A DNA stretch of 64,000 bases from Hymenopus coronatus. Taxonomy: Eukaryota; Arthropoda; Insecta; Mantodea; Hymenopodidae. Shown here one piece after another: positions 1 through 10,719 of the stretch. The notes below the pieces were generated by a model, which saw only the letters and a list, made by a program, of their open reading frames with translations, did not search any database and was not told the DNA's origin. The stretch's first letter is position 1, and every line of letters starts with the position of its first letter. The position numbers and the translations under genes were made by a program. The stretch spans positions 287,078,784 through 287,142,783 of the forward strand of contig CM060900.1 of assembly GCA_030762935.1 (NCBI GenBank). The letters are read 5' to 3'.

Positions 1-762
1 AGTGTCTCCGTGAGCAGGTTGGCCGCAACGATCACACGTAGCGTCGAAGGTGCATCGGCTTTGCGTGTGACCAAACTTCTGACAGCGGAAGCAACGCATA
101 TTGTTCGTTATATACGGTCTCACAGCAGCACGTTCATATCCACAGTAGAGTGCCTCAGGTAAGGTGGTGCCTTTGAACGTAAGGAATACCGTGCGCAGCG
201 CAACAAACTGACCATCACGTTTACCTAGAAGACGGTACGCCTGACATACACCCTGGTCGGAGAGACTGGAGACAATGTCTGCATCGGAAAGACCGTCTAA
301 GCAGGCGGTGGTCACCACGCCTATACAAGTGTTCAAAGACTTGTGCGGAGTCTCTGTTGTAGGGTACGAACCTAACAAACTGGCTTTAATGAGCTTCTTT
401 GACTGGTCCTCCGTCTTGGTTTCCACTAGAAGGGTACCGTCTCTCTTTCTGGTAGCATTGATCACTTTACCGCAAATCCTGTCAAAATCTCGTTGGATAT
501 AGAAGGGACTAATATCTCGCATTGTTTTCTTTTCACAGGCCAAGGTCACAACTATAAAGCGGTCAAAAGAAGAGGTTTTGTGCAAAGATAACATAATGGA
601 AAGACCCCCTTCCGGAACCGTCGGTGTCAGCCTGCCATCCGGGGGTAGACAGAAAAGACACCAAAATACTTTCCGGTCTGTGCCGCCTGGTAGACCCCAA
701 CCAGACCGATCTCAAGGAATACCTCAGAAGGAGTTACCCTCCAGCCACCACTGCTGGTCCAT
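1..762 (-). pseudogene. Non-LTR retrotransposon ORF1 (gag-like, CCHC zinc knuckles), runs off left edge
   Basis: Reading minus from the ATG at 762, the frame stays open to the window edge (about 254 codons) except for two TGA codons at codons 13 and 17. Both could be CGA codons lost by CpG decay. The protein begins MDQQWWLEG. About 130 residues after an internal Met at 522 comes the zinc-knuckle block MRCFRCQKFGHTQSRC, followed by a second one starting CDRCGQPAHGD at the edge. This order is typical of the nucleic-acid-binding ORF1 protein of I/Jockey-group LINEs. ORF1 protein coats the element RNA during target-primed reverse transcription. ORF2 would lie to the left, outside the window. The ORF2 at 3.2-6.9 kb has the same orientation but is upstream of this ORF1, so it belongs to a different copy. 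Family assignment is from motif recognition. Confidence 0.8.
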
Positions 763-1640
763 ACGGGTAAGCCCTTCACCAGGTACAATCCGGCTTTAAG
801 CCCCTACCACAGGTATAACCACCACCTGTGGCTCCCCACTTTAGGCCATGCTGCATAATAAAGCAGACATGCATTCAGGGGACTTGTGGTTGATTACACC
901 GGGTTTCCGTTAGCGGTAACACGATCGGTCCGTAATTCTAACCCAACGAGCTGCGCTGGTCGGGAAATTAAAACGAACCGGCCCCCAAGGAAGCATGTGG
1001 GTCTACATAACGGTATGGACGGGCTCCGCACCTAAGGCTTACACATAGGGGCATTAGGAAGGGTCCACTCAACCTTCACGCCTGAGACCTCCGAAGAGCA
1101 CACACGTTGGAAGCTGCGCTGGAACCGTGGGACAGGAACCACGGAGATAGAATAAAGATCCCTGTTGGTGAGGCAGGAGTTAATAAATCTAAAGCCTTAA
1201 AACTAAATATGTAAAGAATAAGCTTAGAAGAGGAAGAAGATGAGGCGAGTAAATTCGCTCCCACAAAAACAGACAAAAACAAATAGGCACACAAACACCA
1301 AACGCAGCTCAGTTGGTGGCGATGGGGATGATGAGATGGTGGTGAGTGGCTCGTCAACCCCCGGGTGCGCCAAACTTGTACCTACCGTAGTAGGCCCCTG
1401 AGCGGTCAGCTGTCTGACTTGGATAGTTCGGAGAAATGGAAACAAACTCTGTAAATAAAATTGAATAGATACCTATGCTGTTAATTCGGCAGAAAAGATC
1501 AGTATAGTATACTGAAGTAAACTGAAAATTGAGAAATGTAACCTTATAGACACGACCTGTGCAATCCCCTCTTCGTCACGAGAGTTAATGGTTGTATATA
1601 TTCCTTTGTAACTTAACATTAAAAAGTTAACAGTAAAAGG
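763..1640. other. No gene seen; probable LINE 5' untranslated sequence then intron
   Basis: The part nearest ORF1 (about 763-1440) is less AT-rich than its surroundings and has no convincing coding frame. It may be the 5' UTR of the LINE. The short minus-strand reading frames at 1076-1445 look like chance ORFs. The stretch from about 1450 is ordinary AT-rich sequence. Confidence 0.35.
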
Positions 1641-1652
1641 GCGACTTCTCAC

Positions 1653-1767
1653 CTATTCCGAAGGCAGAGTGGACGGCTTGTTGAGCGTCTTCCAGTAGAG
1701 TGTTGGGCAGCGCAGCCGCTAATGTCCCCGCTAGGACCATGATGCAAAGTACCGTGGTCATCTTAAC
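1653..1767 (-). CDS. Candidate host exon: translation start plus signal peptide of a small secreted protein
   Basis: On the minus strand a pyrimidine-rich tract ending in TTGTTGCAG (acceptor, 1768-1770) is followed by GTTAAG and an ATG at 1761. The frame is open for 36 codons and stops at a strong donor, AG|GTGAG, at 1653/1652, leaving phase 1. The peptide starts MTTVLCIMVLAGTLAAALPN: a short N-region, a hydrophobic core of about 14 residues and a small-residue cleavage zone (AAA-L). It then continues as an acidic/amphipathic segment ending HSAFGI. This is the classic layout of a 5' exon carrying a short leader, the start codon and the signal peptide of a secreted protein. No TE family explains it. 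The next exon should lie at lower coordinates, probably outside the window. I do not recognise the protein. The exon is too short to rule out chance entirely. Confidence 0.6.
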
Positions 1768-1770
1768 CTG

Positions 1771-2515
1771 CAACAAAAATATTAGTGTGATACCACCCCA
1801 TACGTTTACAGATCCATTCCTTTATTAAAGCTTAGAAAACTATGCCTATTTTAACGAGGGAAACGTGTATATTTTGAAGTCGTTTTGAAGTTTTGGTAGC
1901 AACCACTGTGCAGTTTAGTAATCAAAGCGAGTAATCAAAGTTATAACTACAGAGGAATGATGATGATCTAAAAATCTTTTTAAAACTATCAATAAAATGT
2001 TTTTATTATTAAGGGAAAAATTACCTTAAATTAATAAAAAATGACAGAATGTAGCAAAAAGAGAATGACATCTTACATTGACATTTTCATTTTAGTTTTC
2101 AAAAAATATGTTCGAAATGTTACGCTATACCCAGTATCACAACTTAGTATAGCAAAGCACAATGTCTGAAGTAATTTAATACTGAGGTGCTCTTCATAAT
2201 TATTACGTGCCAGGAACATTCACAGTGTGTGGTTGATGATTCTCCGTCCATCGCTGCATGTTTTTTTGTTTTTTGTGTTTTTTTTTGTTTTGTTTTTTTC
2301 AGTATATGAAAAAGGTATAAATATACAACTGCATCAATTTGTTAATGTCTAATTATGAAATAACATTTAATTCTAGAACAGTGAGTCTGGAAATTATGCA
2401 CATAATGCAGTAGCCTTCATTTCGATCTAGAACAAGTTTTAATTAATTGGAGATGGCTTTGCCTATTTATAAAATGACAGTTTTTGCTAGTTCCAGTTTC
2501 GGCATTTTATTGTTC
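1771..2515. other. AT-rich sequence, no gene seen
   Basis: Low-complexity T-rich runs occur at about 2259-2300. No reading frame, repeat family or RNA gene is recognisable. It would be intron 1 of the minus-strand gene if the exon at 1653-1767 is real. Confidence 0.5.
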
Positions 2516-2817
2516 TGTACGGCAGTAAGGATGGTGGCCTAGAGCCTCCCATTTGAATTTCTGCAGGAGTGCCGCGACTTTATTGGCCGTACGAGTTTTT
2601 GTACCGTCGTGGAACAGAATGACCGCACGGGTGAGATTGCCTAGTCATTTTGATTTGATCGCTTGGCGAAGGTTTGTCAAGGTTTCTGAGTAAAACTGGG
2701 CACTCACTGATGTCCCGTGCTGCAGGAAGTGTATCATAATGGGGCTATCTTGGTCAAAGAAGAACGTCAACATATCCTTTCCTGTACTCGTGTGGATGGC
2801 CTTGGCTTTTTTGGTGG
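2516..2817 (-). pseudogene. Mariner-family transposase fragment
   Basis: A conceptual minus-strand translation reads KAIHTSTGKDMLTFFFDQDS, then TNLRQAIKSK, then a catalytic-type block VILFHDGTKTRTANKV and LLQKFKWEALGHHPYC. This matches the central DDE region of mariner-type transposases, where the HDG/HDN Asp is the second catalytic Asp. It carries an internal stop and both ends are missing. It abuts the 3' tail of the LINE to its right, so one of the two was probably inserted into or truncated by the other. Confidence 0.65.
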
Positions 2818-3225
2818 TGAAGATGATGATGAATGGGGCTTAAGGGCGCTCAACTTCGAGGTTATTAGCGCCTAAAAATGCACACGTGCCTAAGTAAAAA
2901 GATAAAAAGGAAGCAGGAAATAAAATAAGGCCAACGTCACAAATAAAATCTGAGAGTACATAAAAGATATGGCAAAGGCCATAGAGGGATACAGAACTGA
3001 GTCGCACATGAAAACTAAGAGCAAAAGCCCTCTAAAAATGAACCCACAGTGTTAAAAGAGAAAAGGAGGCTAAAATTACATAAAAGCATGAATGTCAATG
3101 GCCTTAAAAGCATCTAAAAACTGGGTCGAACATGAAAATTAAAAAGAAAAGCCCTATAAAAGCCAACTGTAAAAAGTGAGAGATAAAATCACTAACGATA
3201 AAATCTGCAAAGCACTAAAACGATT
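2818..3225 (-). repeat. 3' UTR of I-like LINE with a duplicated ~110-bp unit and a triplet tail
   Basis: On the minus strand this follows RNase H. Two imperfect tandem copies (about 2955-3075 and 3080-3190) share blocks such as TCGnACATGAAAA and AAAAGCCCT. The element ends with a compact block containing a GGGCGCTAATAACC-type motif and its partial complement GAGCGCCC, then CATCATCATC. A triplet-repeat tail of this kind is typical of I-clade LINEs. The stem-forming GGGCGCT/GAGCGCC pair could be the hairpin recognised by the reverse transcriptase; that is inference. Confidence 0.6.
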
Positions 3226-4009
3226 TTAAAAACGACACGAGGCGTAAAAAGCTAACAACCCTATACCCAAGAACCTCACAAAAGGAAATTGGAAACTGGT
3301 GTGTTCCTCGAAGGGCAGATAGACCAACACACTCCCGCAGCACATGGTAAACAGACAAATGTGCTTCACACAGCGGACAGATATGTACAGGTTCCCCATT
3401 AAATAGATGTGTGTAAAATTACAGTGACCGATGCGCAGACGAGCCAAAACCACTTCCTCACGACGAGATGCACGAGAGAAAGTTGTCCAAGGTATGGGAG
3501 GATCGTTTACTGATCTGAGCTTATTGCCACGGAGAGACGACCACTCTGTATGCCAGTACGAAAGTATTTCTCTCCGCACAACAAGCCTAAAATCTTCGGC
3601 GGAGGAAAAATTAACTATAACACTGGGCGCCGTAGTTTCCGACTTTTCCGCCACATCCGCCAGTTTATTGCCCGACAACCCAACATATCCGGGAAGCCAT
3701 GCGCAATTTACATTAACGCCAGAGGTATGTAATAGGTGGAGGACATCCTGAATGTGCTGACTAAAGGATGGTAGCTGTATAGCTCACGAACGCTCTGATG
3801 TGCGTTAATGGAGTCGCTAAGAATGAGGCAGTCACCCAAATTACGACAGTGAACATAAAGGATGACTCGGTAAATAGCTTACAGCTCTGCAGTATAAATA
3901 GAAGTGTAACTAGGCAGACCGAAAGTATGTCGCTCGGCTTCGGTAACAAATGCTCATCCATTAACGTCGGTGCATTTATTACCTTCGATGTATATACAAC
4001 ATCGGTCAC
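3226..4009 (-). pseudogene. LINE ORF2 RNase H domain and C-terminal zinc-knuckle tail
   Basis: Across shifting frames the minus strand gives IYTAELYAIYR and ILSDSINA (E and D of RNase H), then NCAWLPGYVGLSGNKLADVA (the HxGxxGNExAD motif, with the His changed to Tyr) at about 3640-3690. The 150-codon frame starting at 3678 follows. A shift near 3390 gives CPLCEAHLSVYHVLREC, the Cys/His tail common after RNase H in I-clade ORF2. RNase H removes element RNA from the cDNA hybrid. The changed His and the frameshifts make it inactive. Confidence 0.7.
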
Positions 4010-4449
4010 TGTAAGGGGATAAAAATTCTAAAAACGAAGTACGGATATTACACGCAGCCATCATACGCTTCCCGAATGATGTCATCCCGATATAGACGTG
4101 GAATGTAGCACGTAACCAAGGTGGGTTCATCCTCTCTCCCTTGGGAAACAATCTAGGTAGTGCAATATCGTAGTTTCGAAATGCTCTCCAAAACGAACAA
4201 CTGCGGGCGTTAGACAAAGTGATAGGTGGCGATAACTTTCATGTTCAGCAGAATTAAAGGCGGTAAAAGTAGGATGCGTAGGCAGGCACTGAAGTCCACA
4301 ACCATAATTTGCCAACAGGACATCGCGCCGACACCTCAGAAGGGGTTCTGCCGAATTGGCGTAGAGGCTCACGGCTGGGCTTGGTAAAGCTCCAACAGCC
4401 ACACGGATACCCTGATTGTGGATCGCATCTAATACTTTTCGGCACCGAT

Positions 4450-6127
4450 GGTCATGCGGAGGAATATAAAATGCATTCATAGTCTAACTTGGATCGGATC
4501 AGCTCACGAAAGCCACAATAACACTGTCCGATCTCCTCCCCAAGATTTGCCATTAGTATCCGTAAAATATTAAGAGAACGGCAACACCGCTCTTTAAGCT
4601 GTGCTATATGTGTTGACCAACATAGTTTCCGATTGAAAACCAACCCCAGGAATCTCACCTCATCTGTGAAGGAAGTAAATCTGGCCCAAGTTGAAGAGTA
4701 GGTGCCATTCGCCACCTACGACGCCAGAAGTTGACGTAGACGGTCTTCTCAGGTGAAAAGCGAAAACCGTTTCTAGAGCTCCAATCATAGAGGTTGTTCA
4801 AACACCGCTGGAGACGGCGCTCTAAAAACGCTGTACAATGAGAAGTACAGAAGACGGTAAGGTCTTCCACGAATAAACAGGACAAGAGAGCTGGGGGGAC
4901 ACATTGCGATATGGAATTAATCGCTAAACGAACAAAGTCACGCTTAGTACCGAGCCCTGCGGCACACTGTTTCCCTGAATAAAATGGCTAGAAAAGACCG
5001 AGCCGACCCTTACTCGAAAAATGCGAACACGCATGAACACCTGAATGAACAACGGTAGGCGGACACTATGTCCCAATTGTGGAGAGAGCGTAGTATCCCC
5101 GCTCACCAACACGTATCATAGGCCTTCTCGAGGTCAAAAAATATCCCTACCGTTTGGCTGTTCTTAAGAAACCCGTTCATGATCTTAGTTAAGAGCGAAA
5201 CAAGGTGGTCAGTTGCTGAACGACCCCGATGAAAACCACACTGGATGCTAGTTAGGAGCTTGTGGGATTCCAGCCATCATACTAACCGACTATTACCCAT
5301 GCGTTCCATCACTTTGCATATGTAACTGGCGAGGAAATAGGACTGTAACTGGAAGGAAGTCGACGGCCCTTTCCGGGTTTCAAAATAGGAATGATGGTGG
5401 CCTCCCGCCATTAAACTGGAAACGTGGCATCAATCAAGACACGATTATAGACCTCGAGAAGGAAAACCTTAACTCAAGGAGAGAAATGCTGCAATATTTG
5501 GACGTGGATGCCTTCTGGACCTGGCGCAGAGTTTCGCGAAGGTGAAAGCACATTGTTGAGCTCCGCCATGGTGAAAAGCCGATTGTAGTCTTCAAGGTTA
5601 CCAGAACGAAAGGCAAAACCTTGAGATTCCACCTGAGCCTTAACTGGAAGAAACTCAGGGGAATAGATTTCTGAGCTAGACGTTTCAGCGAAAGCTCTGC
5701 CAAGAGTGTTAGCCACGTCAAATGTATCAACCACAGGGCCTGCAGATATCTTCAGGCCAGCTATTGGCGTATGGGTCGCTTTTCCGGTGACACGCCGTAA
5801 CTTATCCCATACGACAGAGGAAGGGATATGCCGAGTAAAAGATGGTACAAAGTTGCTCCATGATGTCTTCTTGCTATCCTTTATAATCCGTCTAGGTTTG
5901 GCACAAATCTGTTTATATTGTATAAGATTATCCAGAGTAGGGCGACGCTGGAAAACCCTGAGAGCACGTCTGCGAGCTCCAATAGCTATCCGGCATTCAT
6001 TCTGTCCACCAAGGTACAGATAATCGATGTCTAGTCGACGCGGAATAGAAAGCTCAGCAACGGAAATAATTGTCTGGGTGAACTGTTGGACCAAGAAATC
6101 TACCGAATCTTGCTTGTTGTAGTGCAA
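4450..6127 (-). pseudogene. LINE ORF2 reverse transcriptase domain
   Basis: The segment at 5474-6127 is an open 217-codon run with NECRIAIGARRRALRVFQRR and then NSAPGPEGIHVQ (the SAPGPDGI motif that precedes RT). Downstream pieces carry the palm: SVPQGSVLSVTLFV (about 4930) and CLFVEDLTVFC (about 4870), where the catalytic FADD is mutated to FVED. This is followed by RLQRCLNNLYDWSSRNGFRF and FLGLVFNRKLCWSTHI in the thumb. At least four frame breaks separate these blocks, and the catalytic double Asp is damaged. Family known: LINE RT. Inactive. Confidence 0.8.
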
Positions 6128-6872
6128 AACAGTTAGTCTGGAACAAAGCTACCAGTTGGCCTGGTCTAGGTACCATCTAGGTAAATGTGTGGAACATACA
6201 TCCTGTGCTAAGAGACGAATAAGAATAGGAAAGTGGTCACTTTAGTGCAAGTCAGAGATAATATTCCATTGGAAGGAAACTGCCAACTGTGGAGAACAAA
6301 CTCCTATATCCAGATGAGAAAACTTTTTGAAGGCGGCAGAAAGATATATAGGCTCTCCGGTGTTCAGGAGAGATAGATTGAGATTGTCCAAGACATCAGC
6401 GATTACTTGACCTCTTGCACAAGCCCAGGGGAGCCCTAAAGAGGGTGATGGGCATTCACGTCACCTACCAATAGAACAGGAGTTGGTAGCCGGGAGACGT
6501 GGTCTTCTAAACCAGTGCGCGAGAGATCAGCGGAAGGAGACATATACATACTGCAAACGGTGAAGCTAATGGAGGGGAGCCTAACGCGGAGAGTGATGGA
6601 CTGTATGTCAGAGTGTAGGGGTAGAGATTCAGCAAAAACATCATCTCTAATAAGAATCATGGTGCCCCCATATGCAGGAACACCATCCACTGGTGATAAA
6701 TCATACCGGACAAAAGAGTACTGGTTTAGGAAAGGTGGTCTTGGGGACGGAGCTTGGTCTCTTGCAAGTATACCGCCAAAGGCTGATTCAGGTGGAGCAA
6801 CAATTCAAGCTCTGGTCGATGTGATCTAATGCCACGTAGGTTCCACTGTAGGATAGCCAGGAGCAATTGCAT
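6110..6872 (-). pseudogene. LINE ORF2 apurinic-type endonuclease domain
   Basis: The ATG at 6872 opens with a typical endonuclease start: ILQWNLRGIRSHRPELELLL, then AVYLQETKL (the N and QE residues are conserved catalytic or metal positions). After a frameshift near 6720 it continues YGGTMILIRDDVF and VCSMYMSP, then LLVGDVNAHHPLWGS (D and N of the active site). This domain nicks target DNA to prime reverse transcription. The core motifs remain although the frame is broken at least twice. The link to RT runs past MHYNKQDSVDFLVQQF at 6127. Confidence 0.75.
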
Positions 6873-6885
6873 GGGATTAGAGTTA

Positions 6886-7670
6886 AATGAAAAGGCGTTT
6901 CTGCATATTCGGCTGTGCTGGTCGGTTTAGTTTATTTCAATCGCGTAAGGATTGCTGAAGACATGCTAGAACGAGCCAGTTCCGACCCAACATTCATGAA
7001 ACGCATTGTAACTGGTGACAAGACGTGGGTTTACGAGTTTGACACTCAAACCAGTCAACAAGCTTCCGAATGGCACCTTCGAACTGAACCGAAACCTAAA
7101 AGGGCACGCCAATCTCGATCAAAACTGAAGGTCATGTTGACAGTTTTTTTCGATTATGGCGGCGTCGTGCTCTCAGAGTTCTTGCCAGAAGGTCAGATGG
7201 TAAATAAAGACCATTATCTGATCGTTACGCGGCGTTTGAGAGAAGAAATACGGCGAAAAAGGCCAGATTTGTGGAACAACTCGTGGATTCTGCACCACGA
7301 TAACGCACCAGCTCACAACGCTTATATTGTGAATGAATTTCTGGCTAAAAGCTCAACAAAGTTTATGGAACAACCACTGTATTCACCTGATCTGGCTCCT
7401 ACTGATTTCTTTCTCTTTCCCAAACTCAAGTTATCACTTCGAAGCACCCGTTTTCAGTCGATAGAAGACATAAAGGAAATTTCGCGGTGACGATTGACAT
7501 CGATTCCTAAAAGTGCATACAAAAAATGTTTTGATGGTTGGATTATTCGTTGGCAAAAATGTATAATTTCAGAAGGGGCCTACTTTGGAGGTGATAAAAT
7601 AAAATTGGAAGAATAATTCAGTTTCTGTGTTTTATTGGCAAATTCCCGGAACTTTCTTGACACAGTAGTA
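6886..7670 (+). mobile_element. Mariner element, 5'-truncated, right terminal repeat kept
   Basis: A plus-strand transposase (6915-7616) is followed by the right terminal inverted repeat. AAATTCCCGGAACTTTCTTG (7640-7659) and CACAGTAGTA end at a TA dinucleotide (7669-7672). This matches the usual mariner terminus, an inverted form of a CCGGGAA-containing TIR. The left TIR and N-terminal DNA-binding domain are missing where the element meets the 5' end of the LINE. Confidence 0.8.
6915..7616 (+). pseudogene. Mariner transposase, catalytic part nearly intact
   Basis: The frame is open from 6915 (and upstream from about 6885) to a TGA at 7488-7490. It then continues in the same frame for 41 codons to TAA at 7614-7616, so one stop (CGA to TGA) interrupts an otherwise intact C-terminal two-thirds. 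Catalytic motifs: TGDKTWVYEFD (first Asp, next Glu replaced by Lys), WILHHDNAPAHNA (second Asp) and YSPDLAPTDFFLFPKLK (third Asp). This is the DD34D arrangement of mariner. After the stop come PKSAYKKCFDGW and KCIISEGAYFGGDK, the standard C-terminus. The helix-turn-helix N-terminus is absent. It would cut and rejoin TIRs at TA sites if complete. Confidence 0.9.
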
Positions 7671-8675
7671 TATGGTGACGCGTAAATACGGGCTCAGAAT
7701 GCCCATATGGTTTTTACACGCAAAAGCAGAAGTTCTGCTTCGCAAGTTAGAACCATTTCTCCGCCTAAATTTCGTTCTCTATTTTATAGTTAGTTTGATT
7801 TTGTCTTCCAACTGTTTTGTGGCGCTCCGTTCGTTCGAGTCTGATTACACATTCTAATATTTACATTGTCTTAAACACTTCCTTTACCTAAATTTCAGGT
7901 TTGAGCATTAAAGTTTCTCGTCATCAAATTGACATGTATGTACATTCTTACATTGTTTCTAAATTACATTTATGTTGTTACCCTTTAACAATTCTCGACA
8001 TTCAAATTATTTCCGTGTATCCTTGTGCCTAAGGATTTATAATTTTCATTCATCCTTCACTTACCATATTTTTTTTTATTTACCTCTGTTTCCCTTTTTA
8101 AACATTATATTAGCCTGACATAAGCTGACTCCGGGATCATTAGCAAAGGATTGGGGTACACAAAATGATCTGTGTTTTCCTGTCGAAAGTAACCTGTCTA
8201 ATGTTTTCATGTGAGGTCATCTACCCTCTCCCAATGCCTATTATCTACTTTCATTTTCTGGCAGGGACCAGCCACTCCTGCCCAGGACGTCTTTTGTTTT
8301 GTTCTGGACACGACTAGTCGCTCAATTTCCTCCCGTGATTTCCCTCAAACGGGTCGCAGTTAAGAATTTGCCTTTCATTTTTTTTCCCTACAATTATTTG
8401 TACCCTAGCAAGACATACATAAAATCCAGTTTCTTTCAACAATCGTTTTGATTGCAGTTATAAATCCGTCCTTAAAATTCAATTATTGCTTAATATTTAC
8501 AACAAAAATCAATTCCCTATCAATGCGTTTAAAATTAACAGCTTGAATTCCCTATTAAATGCCATGCGTACATACACTATCTATACATTTCCATTAAATC
8601 TCATATGTATAAGCATTCGGTCCCTTTACACCTTATGCATTGGCCTTGAATTATTTGAATACATTTCTCTTTCTT

Positions 8676-9480
8676 TTACTGTTGTTGCCGTGTTTTATCT
8701 TTACTTTGTTTTGTCACATAGGGACGAATGAGGTCAATGTTGTATTTCCCCAGTATTTTTCCTATGGGTATATTCTTCAATACATACGTTCTGTCGCCTA
8801 TGGCTCGGTCTATCTCAAAATGACCTTTGTATAATAGTTCATAGCCCACTGAATATATTCTACCCAAAGAGTATTTTACATTCCCCAAGTTTCGGAGGTA
8901 TATCGATAGATTTCTCATACTCATAATGTTTTTCACGTTTTCCAATTATTTCCGAAAATACTTCTCGGTTTCTCATTAAATATTTAAACGACGTCTCTTT
9001 CTGTTCTGGATTTAAGGCACCACTGTACTTTAACTTCTCTCGTATGCGGTCCGCTATCCTCCATACTTCTGTTGTGTATGCGGGAAGGGGTTCATTTTCT
9101 CGTCCCAGGTAAGCATCCATTTCAGCTTGAAAATCAAATGACCGCACAGACATTCCATTGTGTGCGTCATTTTCGTTTAAGTAGCACTGGTTTTCCCTCA
9201 AAGTGTCTTTTATTTCTGGCCTAACTCGCCTAATCGCATCTTCTCGTTCTACGTTAATTAGTTCAATAAAGAAATCATCCGTTAATGTTTCCCCTTCCGC
9301 ATCAGTTATGCCAACATCGGCGTTCTCTTGCAGTATTGCAAACTTCGAAATTAAACTATTCTTGCCTCGAAAAACGAAATATGTTCCTGTAGAAAATTAA
9401 TCTTTGCTTTTGTTGCATGCAGTACATCGCTCCCAATGATTACTTCTTTATTTGTCGTTCTGCGACAATCTGATTTTGTG
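8676..9480 (-). pseudogene. Gypsy pol remnant: protease end, RT start fused to integrase C-terminus
   Basis: Minus strand: EVIIGSDVLHATKAKINF (about 9450-9380) resembles the segment after the protease active site. TEVWRIADRIREKLKYSGAL and KYLMRNREVFSEIIGKREKH (9080-8925) match the linker just before Gypsy RT (LTPEQ...YRDVFS...YEH). It is followed almost at once by VKYSLGRIYSVGYELLYKGH and AIGDRTYVLKNIPIGKILG with YNIDLIRPYV (8880-8690), the usual integrase C-terminal end. About 900 residues of RT, RNase H and integrase normally lie between. The junction is the deletion scar. Confidence 0.65.
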
Positions 9481-9557
9481 TCTATTTATACCCATGAGAA
9501 GTCTATCGGCTACTGCCAAAAATTGTTGGGTTATTTCAGGGCATTCGAAATCACCCT

Positions 9558-10677
9558 TTACTGGTTTCCCATTTGCTCTATTGTTTGAGGGGTGGGACTT
9601 TGTACCTCGTTTTGACTTGTCCTGTTCGTATTTTGGTACGTCATGGACATCACCATCTGCCTAGGTGAAGGCGGTCTTTGCCACTCGGCGTGCTGAGGCA
9701 CCGGCCTCCTCCGATCTTGAGGATACTCTCCTCTACCCCGCGGTAAATTATCGTTCGGCCTTGACCTTTGACCTCCTCGGCATTGATTTCCATCTCGCCT
9801 AGGTGTTCCCCGATCCTTGCGCATGAATTGCACCTGAAATTCCTGTGGGTGGTAGTTCAGGTCTCTCGGCCTATACTCTTCTCTCCTTCCCGTCGGCATT
9901 GTCCGTTGGTAGCGCTCTCTGGCCTGGTTCGGTTTATACTGGCTGTAATTTTGAGACTGCCGTTCCCATTCTCCGCCCGAAGACCTTTGCGCACGGGGCT
10001 GGTTATTCTCCAGTTCGTGCCGTAACGACCCCGATCTCATTCCCTGGCTCGATGAACTCGCTCCCTGCAAGTCAGTCATTAACAGGACTGCATCTTGCAA
10101 AGTCTGTGGACGTGCTACAATTACGTGGTTACGAATATTTTCCGGCATGTGTGCCGCCATTAGAGTTATAAACTCCGGGTCAGAAATGGGGGGGGGGGGG
10201 CCCTAGCCACTTTGCTAATAGCGCATATCTGAATAAATAATCTACTGATCCCTCACCAATTCCGGATTGATAGCGACCATTATTAATTTGGTTACGGGTC
10301 CTGCATTGGGCATTTGCACCCCAGAATTTGTCAAGAAACGCGATCCTGAATACTTGGTAGCTCGTCCTTGGCGTTATAGCTATTCTATACCTATTTAGTG
10401 CACCACCGGTAAGGGCTCTGGCAACTCTTACTATTTTGTATGCTTCTGGTGCCCCCTTCAATGAAAAATACCCTTCAATTTCGGAAACAAGCTGCTTCGC
10501 ATTGTCACGTTGAGCGTCAAATCGTAGGAGTGGCAGTTCACTGAGAGAAGGAAGGTTTGAGTTAGAAATACTGCTTACTAGAGAATTAACGTCATGCGTT
10601 CCCTGTCCTACCTGAGGGCTGGCCGGAGGGTCACTTACCAGACAGTCTGGCACGTACCTATCAGCTGTAGAGGACAT
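9558..10677 (-). pseudogene. Gypsy gag (capsid-like and basic C-terminal tail), split at a G homopolymer
   Basis: The first frame, 10677-10180, contains LPLLRFDAQRDNAKQLVSEI and FLDKFWGANAQCRTRNQIN, the helical capsid pattern of retrotransposon gag (Retrotrans_gag type). The second frame, 10160-9558, begins MAAHMPENIRNHVIVARPQT and becomes very rich in Arg, Gln, Pro and Ser (residues about 40-170), an RNA-binding tail without a CCHC knuckle. The break falls at a run of about 12 G on the plus strand (10190-10201), where LGPPPPHF ends the first frame, so a length change in that run could be the only frameshift. Function: virus-like particle formation and RNA packaging. Confidence 0.65.
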
Positions 10678-10719
10678 TGCCCTTGCTAATGGCTTATTCA
10701 GCTGTATCTGCTCAATAGC

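Larger units (their letters stand above)
2818..6885 (-). mobile_element. I-clade-like LINE, ORF2 plus 3' UTR, degenerate
   Basis: A single minus-strand non-LTR element holds, in order, the endonuclease (about 6110-6872), reverse transcriptase (4450-6110), RNase H (3560-4010), a CCHC-like tail (3350-3450) and 3' UTR (2818-3225). It is broken by several frameshifts and stops but is colinear over about 4 kb. The RNase H domain after RT is found in the I group (I, LOA, R1-like relatives) and not in Jockey or CR1, which supports I-like. Its own ORF1 is missing: the 5' end is abutted at about 6890 by a mariner. Dead copy. Confidence 0.8.

Noticed and set aside
4127..4480. 117-aa minus ORF with IHNQGIRVAVGALPSPAVS
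   Set aside because: Not a separate gene: it is the LINE ORF2 region between RT thumb and RNase H, already covered.
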